This document shows positions 29,346 to 40,640 of a stretch of 64,000 bases of DNA, piece by piece (positions within the stretch are counted from its first letter, which is position 1; every line of letters begins with the position of its first letter). The DNA is from Delphinapterus leucas (Eukaryota > Chordata > Mammalia > Artiodactyla > Monodontidae): the NCBI RefSeq assembly GCF_002288925.2, contig NW_022098023.1:30995499-31059498 (forward strand), in the 5' to 3' direction. The notes beneath the pieces were generated by a model, which did not search any database, was not told where the DNA came from, and worked only from the letters and a program-made list of their open reading frames with translations. Position numbers and translations under genes: made by a program.

Positions 29346-29692
29346 CCACGGTCAGTAGAGAGACAGAACCATGAAACGAGTCACAAAGAAGCAAAACAAA
29401 ACAAAGCAAACTCATATCTATGAAAAACAGCTTTCTTCCTCCACCACGTTGCCCCATAGGCAAACTTCTTCTTGTATCAGGAGCTACTGATATGTTGTAG
29501 TCCCTTCTGGGAGCTGAACTACAGTATTAGATACTGATGACCCTGAAGAGGAGGCAAAGGTCATGTGACAAAGTAGCTTCAAATTTGACATAGGAAAGAC
29601 AAAAATCACAACCACAACAAATTGTAGCCATTTAAGGGAAAACCGTAGGGAGGGTTTACTAGGGCCACCAGAGCTGCTGTGGGCTGTGCGAA

Positions 29693-29706
29693 CAGCGCCC
29701 CCTGGA
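29693..29706 (-). promoter_or_regulatory. CTCF-like motif
   Basis: The minus strand reads 'ctccagggggcgctg', which matches the central part (CAGGGGGCGC) of the CTCF consensus, while the left flank matches only partly. A motif match alone does not show binding. Confidence 0.35.
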
Positions 29707-29924
29707 GTTGGTCATGCACAGTAGCCCAGATCACCACCAGCTGGAAGAGAAAAACACCGGGGTCTCATCTAAATGCAGAGAGAAGAGTATAGCCCGAGAA
29801 CACTATTGAAGATCAAGCATGATTTAAGGATTCCTGAAAAGAAAAACGCTTCTTGGAGATCCTCAAACCATACCTCCTGGGGGACTTTAAACTCAGAGTT
29901 TGGGAAGAGCATGGATCGAGTCAG

Positions 29925-30115
29925 CTCAGAATTGCTTCCTGTTCTCTGTATTCTTGTTGAGTACCCCTGGGTAAACTAATTAACTTCTCTGACCCTAAAT
30001 TTTCCCATCTATAAATCTATAAAGAATTATAACTATTTCTCAGGACTCTTAAGAGGATTCAATGTGAGCTATATAAACCTTGTACCGAGTGACCAGTGTA
30101 CAGTTAAAGTTACCT
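29925..30115 (+). repeat. MIR SINE
   Basis: 'cctgggtaaactaattaact', 'tctctgaccctaaattttcc' and 'aggattcaatgtgagctata' follow the MIR 5' and core order on the plus strand. Confidence 0.65.
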
Positions 30116-33109
30116 GAGGATAGGTATATGTATTTTAAAATGTACATAAAAGGCAAATAGGCTATTCTGGTTCCAGATCAGGAAACATGAAGAACGTTTA
30201 TCAAGCTGCCATAAAGTCTCCATCCCAGGTCCCCAAGAATTATCACCCCTCTTTTGAAAAAAACCAGAAAATTTTTCCAGCTCCCTGGTGAGAGATAGTA
30301 AATTCACAGACAGAATATTGCCTGTTTCCCTGCCATCAGTCTAGTTGTGGATGTGAAATACAAGTAAAGCTGGAACATCTGGGAGAGAGTTTATATGGAT
30401 TTAGTCAGGGGCAAATCCCAGTGCAAAGGTAAACTTTGATTTTTGTTACTGATGTAAACCAGTTGCTTCAGGCCTAAGCTCCTATCCCCTCCTGCTTTTA
30501 ATCCTGCGTTCTTTCTAGACCCCAATAAACGGAGAGAATTTTACTGGCTTTCTCATTCCCAATATTTTATTGCCTCTTTTGTCTGCAATGTGTTCCAGGC
30601 ATAAATAAGCTGCAGGAAGTTATATGGCAAATTCCTCTTCCGGTTGCACCAGGTAACAATTGCAACCTGACATAGTCCTAACTATTTTTTTCCTCTTAGC
30701 TTCTTCTATTTGGGGAAAAGTTTTTCCTCTGATTTTCATCAAAGCAGCTCCTCTCCCAATCTCTTAGACAGCAAAGTAAATGGAAAAAGAACCTTCTTAA
30801 ACAACCTAAACCAAGACCACTGTTTTAAAAGGTCTTTAAGAAATAACGAAGATAGTATTTGAAGTAAGAGAAACAAATGCCTTTTGAAGCTTAGAAACTA
30901 AATCCCCTGAGAGGTAGGGGTAAGCAGAAGCCTTCCCCCCCCCTCCCGAAGCACCTCCAGTGCCTCCAAGGATCTCACTGGCTTAATCCTTTGTTGGCCC
31001 ACTCTAGCTAAGAAATAAGAAAGAGCCCAGGTAATACTACATTCGTCTTCTGCAAGAGGCAGCTGAGAGCTTTGAATGCATTTTTTTCATCATCCTGTTT
31101 TCTTGCAGCCCCAATTACTCTAGGCGCTTCTGAGTTTCTGGCCATTGAAGATTCTTTTTCAACAGAGCTTGGGTCATCACTTGAGCAACCTTCCCACCGA
31201 GCCTGGGTTGTACGTGGATGAAACAAATGCTTCTTTAGCATAGTGTGTTTTGGAGGGGTGGAAGTACTTTTTCAGGTCCAAATACAACCGTTTTTTAGCA
31301 TTAAGGGTGAAAAGAAAGGGAAAAGAGAGAGAAGAAAAGAGAAGTTAACTAACCTTTCCATAACTATGTTTCTAGTATTTTCCTACCGTTTTTCAGTGCA
31401 CCTTCCTGTACTCTCAGAGCAGCTCCTCCATCTGAAGGGTGCTGAGTGAGGGAGGCTACCTTGCCTGGGGCAAGAGAATCTGGCTCCAGTGAGCTGAATG
31501 TTAGGGTAAGGTGGGTCATCACAGCCTAGATCTTTATGCTTCTCTTAAATGTCTTGCAGAGAATGCCAGGTAGTACCGAAGTACACAGTCTTTAATGGTG
31601 AGGTTCTTGGAGGCCCCCAAATGAAAACAAGGTGTGATTGGGTGATGGATTGCTTATTTTTGACAAGGAGAATTGTTCAGTGAAGCTTCTATGGGAAGGA
31701 CCTGGGGGGAAATCAAGGAAAAACAAACCGACCAAAAACAAACAAACAAAAAGCATGTTCTTTGCCTGGATAACTTTACCTTAGGAACCTTTGAGCCACA
31801 CTAATGACTTTAAATGTGAAAAAACACAGAGGACTGATTTTAAAACAGTTTTGTTGTTGATTCTTGAGTAGTTAATTTGACCAAATTATATGCATATGGA
31901 ATGAATTACCAAGTGTTCCTCTTGATTTCTAAGTATATTTCTCCATTGTGCATATGAAAGAAAATTTCAAAACAGCAAAAATTAGTAGCAACTTTACTAT
32001 CTTTCATAAAAAGCAGCCACAGCCCTCTCTGAGCTGGAATACTCCAGCCCAACATTGGTGGCTCTTAACGCTGATGAGAGTCAGCACATGGTAGGTAATG
32101 TCCATAGTCCAAGTTGGTTGTGAGAATTGATGCACTCATGTTACACACATATTATGGCCTTTAAGTGGGCTCCTTGCACAAGCAGGAATGTTTGTTACTG
32201 GCATGCAATATTTTTCTGTAGAGGGATAGAAAGTATGCAGGTTATAATTTCATAATTATTCTTGTGCTTTCCATGATATAAGTACATTTTCAAAGTATTA
32301 GCCATTAAATACCATTTTTATTCACGTCAACCAAAGAAATCATAAATATGATACAGTAGTCATAAAAGAGTTAAAAAGTAGTTGGACTTTCATTTCCCCT
32401 TCTGTAATAAATGGCCTCTAAATACCTTTTTCCACAGAATTTTTATTAGATTAGATTAAATGATGAGATTTAAAAATTATTTTAAATGTATATGAAAATG
32501 CCAGTGGTAGAGACAATGTAGGTGCTCAATAAATATGGTTTTGCTTCCTTCCAAGCAGGTTAGAAATATTGCAGCCTCATTAGTGAGATCATTTATTGTG
32601 CAAAACAGATATTTCCAAAGAGAAAGGCTTTGAATAATGGGAAAGACTCTTCCAGATAGCAGTACAGCCTTAGAATAGATCCTAACTTGGGAAGAGCGTA
32701 AAGCTCGTTCTTTTTCAACAAGGAGAACATCATGTCCATTAGCCTTGGGAAGAATTGCATAAAGTACTCATGTCTTTGGAGACAGGGACATGTGTGATGG
32801 AAATTAAGGGCAGAAAGAGGAAGAGCTGTATAATTGATGAGCTCCATGGAACTGAGGCAGAAAAACTGAACTTTGAAACCGGCACTTTGCCCAGTTGCAG
32901 ACAGAGTTTGCCCAATACGGAAGATTCCCGACGTGAGCATATTAGCGTAAACACTAAGGATTGTTACTGTCAGTGTGGCAGCCAGCATGTCGAAGTGAAT
33001 GATGCAGTTCATCAACACTGAATCACAACAGAATAGAAACATGATCCAGCTACCTCTGCCCACAGGTGAGAAAAGATGGTAGCTAATGAGAGGGTCAGTC
33101 TTGTGAGAC
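30116..33109. other. Unique DNA; one 174-codon open frame, otherwise nothing recognised
   Basis: About 3 kb without a recognised repeat, apart from a C-run at about 30935-30945 and an A-rich stretch near 31735. No exon was identified. The minus-strand open frame 32593-33117 is listed separately. Confidence 0.4.
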
Positions 33110-33117
33110 AAGTGCAT
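32593..33117 (-). CDS. Uncharacterised 174-codon open frame (doubtful)
   Basis: The longest open frame in the window that is not explained by LINE-1, SINE or simple sequence. Translated from the first ATG it is rich in hydrophobic residues and Cys/Met. Likely membrane-spanning stretches lie near residues 23-57 ('GSWIMFLFCCDSVLMNCIIH' onward). I recognise no family. The opposite strand is also partly open (32755-33021, 88 codons) and has a donor-like CAG/GTGAGA at 33064-33072. Given about 42% GC and six frames over 64 kb, one open frame of this size could occur by chance. No promoter, Kozak support or neighbouring exon was seen. Confidence 0.12.
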   Translation of the reverse strand: MHLSHKTDPLISYHLFSPVGRGSWIMFLFCCDSVLMNCIIHFDMLAATLTVTILSVYANMLTSGIFRIGQTLSATGQSAGFKVQFFCLSSMELINYTALPLSALNFHHTCPCLQRHEYFMQFFPRLMDMMFSLLKKNELYALPKLGSILRLYCYLEESFPLFKAFLFGNICFAQ

Positions 33118-33290
33118 ACTTCATTTAATCCCCACAACTTCAGAAGGTAAATATTAGTATCACCATTTCAAAGAGGAAGGAACCACGGTTATTTAATTTC
33201 CCCATGGGCCATCTGTTAAGTAGTTGAACAAGAAACAGGACCTGGGTATTTTTAACTCTGAAGCCCAACCTCTTATACCACACCCTTCCC
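33110..33290 (+). repeat. MIR SINE
   Basis: 'tcatttaatccccacaactt', 'agtatcaccatttcaaagag' and 'agaaacaggacctgggtatt' match the MIR core and 3' half. It overlaps the start of the 32593-33117 open frame by a few bases. Confidence 0.7.
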
Positions 33291-33550
33291 TATTTTATAG
33301 TTTTATCTGGTTTTTAATCTCTAAAACACTTAAAATAACTGCAAGTGAATTCTGAGGTTAATAGCATAAGACATTTTATTGTTTCCCAATGAATCCTTTA
33401 GTTGTCTCTTGAAAGCCACAAGTGAAAATATCACCTTGGTTATTTCCAAAGATCTGAATCAAATCTAAGTGGTTCTAAGCTGACCTTTGTCATCATTGTT
33501 GAAATGATCTGATTAAACAGAACTTTTTCCTGTCACCAACTTCTTCAAGG

Positions 33551-33632
33551 TAATGAAAACAAGTACAAGAAACTAACACAACATTGTAAATCAACTATAT
33601 TCCAATACAAATTTAAAAAAAGAAAGAAAAAA
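33551..33632 (+). mobile_element. Very short LINE-1 3' end insertion
   Basis: 82 bp holding only the LINE-1 3' terminus ('actaacacaacattgtaaat', 'caactatattccaatac') and an A-rich tail. The flanks 'acttcttcaagg' (33539-33550) and 'ccttcttcaaag' (33633-33644) match at 10 of 12, a probable target duplication. An extremely 5'-truncated insertion. Confidence 0.7.
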
Positions 33633-33692
33633 CCTTCTTCAAAGATGTATAGTGCTTTAAAGCATTGGGTTTTCATTATCATCTTCATAATT

Positions 33693-34036
33693 GCAGTGGA
33701 CTGAACGTTTGTGTCCCTCCCAAGTTCATATGTTGAAATCCTAAACCTCAATGTGATGGTATTAGGTCATGAGGGTGTAGCCTTAATGAATGGGATAAGT
33801 ACCCTTATAAAAGAAACCCCAAAGAGTTAGCTCTCTTGCCTCTTCTGCCCTGTGATGATACAACAAGAAGTCAGCAGTCTGCAACCCAGAAGAGAGCTCT
33901 CTCACCAGAAGCTGACCATGCTGGCGCCCTGTTATCAGACTTGCAGCCTCCAGAATTATGAGAAATAAGTTTCTGTTGTTAATAAGCCACCTTGTCTATG
34001 ATATTCTGTTATAGCAGCCCAGACTGACTCAGACAG
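33693..34036 (+). mobile_element. MLT1-type LTR (MaLR)
   Basis: About 344 bp. It starts 'tgcagtggactgaacgtttg', contains 'cccaagttcatatgttgaaa', 'ggtcatgagggtgtagcctt' and 'cagcctccagaattatgaga', and ends 'attctgttatagcagccc...gacaca-like'. This is the typical order of MLT1 solo LTRs. The rest of the retrovirus-like element is absent, so it is a solo LTR left by recombination. A clear 5-bp target duplication was not found. Confidence 0.85.
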
Positions 34037-35394
34037 TGATCATTATTTTTAGTCATTTGAGTGTAAACTGATAAAGCAGAGAAAAGCAGGGCTTCTGAGA
34101 TTAAAGCCAGAGAGGGGCTAGGCAAGGCCTGGCAGGCACCCTTCTCTCTCTCTCTCTCCTGAACTACACTGAGGGGCTCTGAAGAATTTCAATTGTACAG
34201 GAGGCCCAGCTGGAAAGTTCCTAGTTTAGCTATTCATTTGTGTGTGTGTGCTATTTTTTTAAGAATTGTGGTAGGCTGGTTCATGCTGTGAACGTAAAGG
34301 TAAGTCAGATGTGGCTCTTGACCCGCCAAAGTGAACAATCTAGACATTAAGCTTCAATTTCATAATAAGTAGTGATCAGCCTTTGTCTGTTATCACTTTT
34401 CTATGAAGGCATCTTTACCTTACCCTCATATGCATTGCTCCATTTTGGTGCTCACCTACACATATGCCTGGAAGATTCAGTGTTGCAATATTTTTGGTGT
34501 GTATCCAGCCTGTTCTCTTATGAGTCAAAGGAGTTTGGGTGGGGAGGCTAGCTCTCTCTTCTCCCTTCTCAGTTTCCTTTTGCTAACGAAACAGTTTTAA
34601 AGTATATTTGCAGTGCTCGGAATATGGATGGAACCAAATGATCAGTTCTTTAGAAGTGTACTTAATATTTCTGGGTAGAAAACTACAGTCATTTCCCAAG
34701 TTCTGAATATATAACGTACCGGTACCAGGACAGATCACCCCATGATTTCTGGGTAAGAGACTTATTCCCTAAGTGTATACTGAGAGGTTACCGCTCTTGC
34801 TGTTTTTTCTTCCCTTGGATCTGTCCGTCAATATCTGACACAGCTACAGCAAGGAACACGGGTCATCTATGAGCTGCCGTAATCCCATCTGACCCTGCCA
34901 CATGGAGCAAGCAGAATATTCTACGGAAACTATTGTACACATAGTGCTTACAATACTAGGCTAACACACACTCTTAACCCTAGAACACACACACACACCC
35001 CACACTTACACTCACAGAGTGTGGAACAAGGGAAGAGGAGATGGTGCATCAGAGAAAAGAAAGGGCAAGAATTAAGGTCTCAGTAAGTAGATCTATTAAA
35101 AGGGGAAACGAACAATTAATATCAGCTACATTACTGGGGAAAATAGCATTTATGGCCTCACTGGGAAATCTATCTTTTTTTACTGGTATCTTTCTGGAAT
35201 GTGCATATATATCTGAATTATTAGAATGCAACTGAGTTAACTTTCATATAGTCTCCTGAGTAGCTGGAATTTAGAGAGGATGCCATGACAGGCCCTGATG
35301 GGGCATTTGGTGGCTTCCTGTATCATGCAAAGCGCCGATTTCCCTGCAGCTGTGTCTCAAGTTCTCTTTCTCTAGGCTCTAGAGTCCAGCTGCT
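34037..35394. other. Unique DNA, nothing recognised
   Basis: No repeat family or exon recognised. A short (CA)-rich stretch lies at 34985-35000. Confidence 0.4.
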
Positions 35395-35570
35395 TCATTT
35401 GTATTCTGCACCCTCCACCACTTAGCTGCGTGACTTTGGGCAACTTGTGATTCCCTTGTCTGTAAAATGTGGCTAGTAGTACATACTGCTTACTTTATAG
35501 GTTGCTGTGAGGATGAAATGAGTGAATGCGAGTGGCATTCCAGAGAAGTCCCTGCCAAATAGTCACTCTT
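35395..35570 (+). repeat. MIR SINE
   Basis: 'ccacttagctgcgtgacttt', 'gggcaacttgtgattccctt' and 'gttgctgtgaggatgaaatg' follow the MIR 5' half and core. Confidence 0.75.
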
Positions 35571-36289
35571 CTACAATCTTTTCCTTCTCCTTTTCCTCTT
35601 CCATCATCGTCAACAGCAGCAGCATGAATTCTCACTTGCGAACACCTTCCCAACTCCGTGGTATACATCTCGTCATTTTCTATTTCCTCTTTTCGTTCCA
35701 TTTAATTCTCAAAGTATCTCACATCAGCAGCCTTCACCAAAGAAATTTTGTTTATTTTTTTCTATTCTCTTTTTTCTTCTCTTCCTTCTTTACACTCTTT
35801 CTTTGGGTAGTTCCAGTCTCTCCAGCCCTTAGATAACACATGTATGAGAATACTTTTTCCATTTACTTTTCTGGATGTATCTTTCCCTCCAATATCAAGT
35901 CCCATAAATCCAACTGCTATTAACTATTTCCTAAATGTAAAGATAAAACCTCAAACCAAATCTACATAAGCTGAACTAACAGTTGATATTACCACGTGCC
36001 CTGCCACCCTCCCAGAAGCAGCCCTTCCTGCTCAGACCCTTGCAGTGACGTGATAATCTCAATCTTACACTGCCTGTTCAATCCTCAGAAAGCATTTAGG
36101 TTTCCCTCTCACCTCAGAGAGTTAAGATACTTCAATTCATCCACACTAGACCTATGAATTTTCTCAGAATGATTGATCTCAAGTAAGAATTTTTCAAATC
36201 ATATAATTAATTGAAGTGTATAGGAGTTGTTCAAAATCAGTTCTCTGTTAGAATTATAGATCTTAGTGCTTGAGGGAATTTGGGCCTTC
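35571..36289. other. Unique DNA, partly pyrimidine-rich
   Basis: Pyrimidine-rich at 35570-35820; otherwise nothing recognised. Confidence 0.4.
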
Positions 36290-36302
36290 TATTGTGTATC
36301 TT

Positions 36303-36506
36303 GTTTTTGTTTTTCCTGTACGCGGGCCTCTCACTGTGGTGGCCTCTCCCGTTGCAGAGCACAGGCTCTGGACATGCAGGCTCAGCGGCCATGGCTCACG
36401 GGCCCAGCCGCTCCGCGGCATGTGGGATCTTCCCGGACCAGGGCACGAACCCGTGTCCCCTGCATCGGCAGGCGGACTCTCAACCACTGCGCCACCAGGG
36501 AAGCCC
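36303..36506 (-). mobile_element. CHR SINE, short form, antisense
   Basis: Complete antisense copy ending 'cgccaccagggaagccc'. Flanked by a perfect 13-bp target duplication 'tattgtgtatctt' at 36290-36302 and 36507-36519. The perfect duplication and low divergence indicate a fairly recent insertion. Open frames of up to 119 codons running through it are incidental. Confidence 0.97.
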
Positions 36507-36519
36507 TATTGTGTATCTT

Positions 36520-37358
36520 ATAAACACCTGCCACTGAACTCAGTGTTGGGGATACAAAGAAATCTAAGACAGACCTTTCCTTCAACCACATGCTGGTTTA
36601 TTAGGATTGAAGATCTGCAAGAAAGTTGAGTATACTATTCTGTGTCAAGGTCTAAAATGGCAAATCCTATAGAAACCTCGGGGAATCTTAGCCCAACACC
36701 TAAACAATATACAAATATTTACGATTTGGACAAATTATAAAGTTTCGTGCTGATAACTCAGAGGAAGCATAATTTCCTTATCTCCTCCCTCAGCTTTCAG
36801 TGCATCCACGAAGCAGATTGCAAACACAGTCACTGAAGTATCTAGTTCTTATCCACTTGAAGTTAAAATTCTCCTTCTTTCTTCCTAAATATGAGTAGTT
36901 GTACAGTAGTTAAAAATCTCTCCCTCCAGGCTTGAACCTTCTTTGAGTGTGCACAATTATTCTCTGTTGTTATAGGCTACTTGACTAAGCGGGCTTGGCC
37001 TCCTTCACTAAAAGCCCTCACTGCATACTTTTGAGAGTGGTTCTGGATTCAGACACAGTTTAAATCACCACATGGTAAAAATAGCCTCTGTGTTCTTCAG
37101 ATTCAAATCACTCATTCCACTTGAACGTTTAATTTTTTCATCATCTAAACAGTACATTTTATAAACATATTTAATTCACTCCTTTGTCCCACAAACCAAC
37201 TATACCTTGTAGAGCCAAAGATAATTTAGTGTGTGGGTAGTTCTTAATAAGAACCAGGTGGTTCACTTTCTATGAACATTACTCTAGCTTTCTCAGTGTT
37301 TTCATAAGGTTTTGGCCATTCATAATATGTCTTGTGCATAACGGAAAAAAATAGAGTT
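36520..37358. other. Unique DNA, nothing recognised
   Basis: AT-rich sequence between two CHR SINEs with no recognised feature. Confidence 0.4.
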
Positions 37359-37433
37359 AGACATATCATCATGCCCCCTACTATAGACATATCATCATGC
37401 CCCCTACTATAGACATATCATCATGCCTACTCC
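37359..37433 (+). repeat. 26-bp tandem repeat, about 2.9 copies
   Basis: The unit starts 'agacatatcatcatgccccc' and ends 'tactat'. Copies one and two (37359-37384, 37385-37410) are identical; the third (37411 on) matches for about 16 bases and then has 'ctactcc'. Identity between the first two copies suggests recent duplication. Confidence 0.93.
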
Positions 37434-37563
37434 TTATATTTTGATCCTTTAGTGTGAAGTTAAAACACACTATAAATTTCTTTCCTGTAGTGCACGGGGC
37501 CACTGTCACCAGAAGCCTCACCTCCTGTTATTTAAAAAATTCCACTTCAAAAGCTCCACTGCA

Positions 37564-37776
37564 GGGGCTTCCCTGGTGGCGCAGTGGTTGAGAGTCCGCC
37601 TGCCGATGCAGGGGACACGGGTTCGTGCCCCGGTCTGGGAGGATCCCACATGCCGCGGAGCGGCTGGGCCCGTGAGCCATGGCCGCTGAGCCTGCAAGTC
37701 TGGAGCCTGTGCTCCACAACGGGAGAGGCCACAGTGGTGAGACGCCCGCGTACCGCAAAAGCAAACAAACAAACAG
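37564..37776 (+). mobile_element. CHR SINE, short form, sense
   Basis: Starts 'ggggcttccctggtggcgca', has the B box 'ggttcgtgccccgg' and ends with a '(caaa)n' tail at about 37757-37776. Flanked by 'aaagctccactgca' (37550-37563) and 'aaagctccgctgca' (37777-37790), a 14-bp target duplication with one mismatch. Confidence 0.97.
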
Positions 37777-37790
37777 AAAGCTCCGCTGCA

Positions 37791-38784
37791 CTGAAGTTTG
37801 ATGTTACCTTTTTATTCCATTTTGAAAGCCTGTGGTCTTCATTCAAAATTCAAATTATCCTAATTCACAAAAACATACTTAAGGTCTTACTGTATCAGAG
37901 TACTAAACTAGATACTATAATTACCATTAAAAAAAAAAAAACCCCACTGAGTTCTAAACTTCCTTAAAATGGCAGGCATGTTTCACAGTTACCCCATCCC
38001 ATGTTTACCACCATAGCACTATGCTCACAGAGGGAGTCTTCTACCTTTAGCAAAAAAGGAGAAATGATATTCTCTTCCTCTCATCTGTTAACTCAAATAA
38101 AATTCAGAGATTCCACTAATACCCAGCAGATAGAGAAATGGTGTTCACAGTTGGCATAGGATCTGAGGTGCAGAGCAATGATGACATTCACTATCAACCA
38201 CACCAGCTGTCCCAGAAGAAGCAGTGTAGCTGGGGTGCCCATTCCATGCCAAGAGCTCTGCAAATTAGCACCTTTTTTATGTTTAACTAGTGAGGAGGTG
38301 GTCTTGGAAGGCACTTATACCACCAACCAGCAGAAGAAATCTATCCATGCCATTGAAAGTGGGATAATATTTAAAGATAATTCCAAAGCTCACATTATTC
38401 CTAATCCATTGTAAAAAATGCTCACTCTCAAGTTTTGCTCCAATATGTTGCTACTTCTAAACATTTATAGTCAACGGGAGCTGAGTTTCAGTATAATTCC
38501 AGGCAAGACCCTTTGTAATGCAGTGTTAATATTTTTCAAAAGAATAATTCTGGGACACTTCCCAGATCAGCATCTGGCTTTTTCGTAGCTCCCTATGGAA
38601 AGGACTTACAAGGGAAAGCAGTGGAATAATTACATTTATTAACAGTTTATTTTATGCGTGATTTTTTTTTGCACATCTGTAAGCAGCCCACACTTTAAGG
38701 TACCAGTTGGTTCTGTTTTCTTTTATTCATCCCTGAGTACCTGACATGAATGATAACATCGAGCAATGCACCTCGCCCCGTATA
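37791..38784. other. Unique DNA, nothing recognised
   Basis: Includes an A-run at 37928-37941 and a 73-codon minus-strand open frame at 38093-38314 with a hydrophobic middle. No family was recognised. Confidence 0.4.
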
Positions 38785-38787
38785 CAC

Positions 38788-38829
<42 letters not shown>
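38785..38829. repeat. (CA)n microsatellite
   Basis: About 22 CA units with one interruption ('cgcaca'). Likely polymorphic. Confidence 0.97.
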
Positions 38830-38831
<2 letters not shown>

Positions 38832-39419
38832 CATGAGTATTCAATAAGATTCACTTCCATAATGAATATCTGGAGTTTGTTAGGTGGAAACACATTTTTC
38901 CAATACACAAATTTTTCTTTTGTAATCAAATTATTTTCAGGAAATGTCACTAGTCACACCGATTACAAATTAAGAAACAATTAAATAGACAAAACATGGA
39001 GAGAGTTAAACAGCCCAGACATGGAATTAGAAATAACAAGGGAAACAGTAGTTCTTCAGCTCCCCTGAGGTAGCAAAAGGAAAGCAAGTGTGACCATGCA
39101 GATCATTGCAAAATGTGGGCAATATGCTGTTTTTCTAGGAAGGGGATCTATAAAATGCACTGGATTCTCAGTGAAGTCCACTGTCCTATCTTTTATATTA
39201 GTCTTTAATAGAAGTTATTAATGAATTTCAGAAGACATCATGAGAATACAGATGATATTGGATTATTTAAATCGAGGTAATAGTAAGCTGCCTTATTTGT
39301 TTCAATATAGAATTTATTAAGCTACTGGATCACCTTAATGTGAATTAAATAAGGTCTCCCCTCAGGCAAAGTATACCCTCATAAAGAAAATATATGCGTA
39401 CATAGACAAATATAATAGC

Positions 39420-40640
39420 AAGCATGATGACATAAATGACCTAAGAAGTGGGACAGACATAAACTCTCTAGGAATTCTGAGAGTGCTAGATTGGAATTAG
39501 AACAGGGGGGAAAAACATCCATGAAGAAGATAGCATCTAAGCAGAATTTTGAATGATGATTGGGATTTCAGTTGGTAGAAATGATGGGAAATGCAGTCCA
39601 GTTAGGGAAGATTTAATATCACAGAAGTAAAAAGAAAGAAGTAAATGGGTTTTTTCTCACTGGAGTGTACAGTAATCTTAAAATATAACATGGGGAAGGC
39701 AGTTTGGGATAAACCTTATGTAAAAAAATCAGGAGGAAACTTGGTTATATCAAACATAGATAAGCCACTGAAGCATGGGAGAGAAGCAAAAAGATATATT
39801 TGTTATAAAGTAGAGCACCTAAACTGTAAGGATAATGAGTCCTATTATAGGAGATACTATTGTTTTATTACATATGTGGATAATTTTGAAGACAAAAGTT
39901 TCAAGGTGAGAGCTGTAAGAGAATTAATTATTCTGTATGAGGGAACAGATAAAAATATAATCTTTCTGGGAAAAAAGATCCAAGAAAAAGATTCAGAGAA
40001 GTCAGATTGATGCTGTTTGGGAAAAGGGTCAAAAGGAGAAAAACAAATGGTTGTAGAGCAGCCAAAGAGAGGTTTAAAAAAGAGAGAGAGACATCTAAGA
40101 AGACATTTTTAAGTTGTTCTCTGTAGACCTTGGGTATTGGTCTTTTGTGTGTCTCTCCCATATATAGTACATTCTATAGCAGACACACAGGAATGCTGAG
40201 GTCTATACCCACAGGGGAGAACTCCTAACAGGATACCTGGAAGCGGAGACCATGAAGAGTGATGATATTTGATGACATGTGTTATCCTAGGGAGGCGGGC
40301 ATTGACCTTCAGGGCAAGGAGCCTGAATTTCATCCAGCAGATAACAAGGAGCTATTGAAGCTTAGCTTCTTTTGCTTGTTTGTTTTAATCAAATCTGTGC
40401 TTTAGAAACATACCTCTGTCAGAAATGTACAGAATATCTTGAAAGAGTAGAGGTTGGGAAAGAGAGAAAGAGATGAGGAAACTATGAAATAATCTGGTTT
40501 AGAGGAACTGATCAACTGAATTAGGACACTGGCAGTAGGAATAGAAATGGAGAGAGAGTTTTGACAAGTGTTTGCCAAAAAAGCCAAAAGGAATTGGCAC
40601 ACCACGAATTAAAGTGATGTTGGAAAAAGCGACCTCAGAG
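39420..40640 (+). repeat. Ancient LINE-derived repeat, broken up
   Basis: 'catctaagcagaattttgaa' (39533), 'gcaaggagcctgaatttcat' (40314), 'aggaactgatcaactgaatt' (40502) and 'ggacactggcagtaggaata' (40525) follow the order of the old repeat seen at 4266-4880. The middle (39640-40180) is less clear and includes a 121-codon plus-strand open frame (39645-40010) that I do not recognise and consider incidental. Confidence 0.4.

Noticed and set aside
37359..37433. CRISPR-like direct repeats
   Set aside because: The 26-bp units are directly adjacent with no spacers, and the window is mammalian.
36263..37967. Open frames of 70-127 codons around 36.3-36.6 and 37.5-38.0 kb
   Set aside because: They run through GC-rich CHR SINEs, which are open in several frames. 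The same peptides recur at 57.2 and 59.1 kb.
38093..38414. 73- and 78-codon frames on opposite strands, one with a hydrophobic core
   Set aside because: Too short, overlapping each other, with no recognisable family or splice context.
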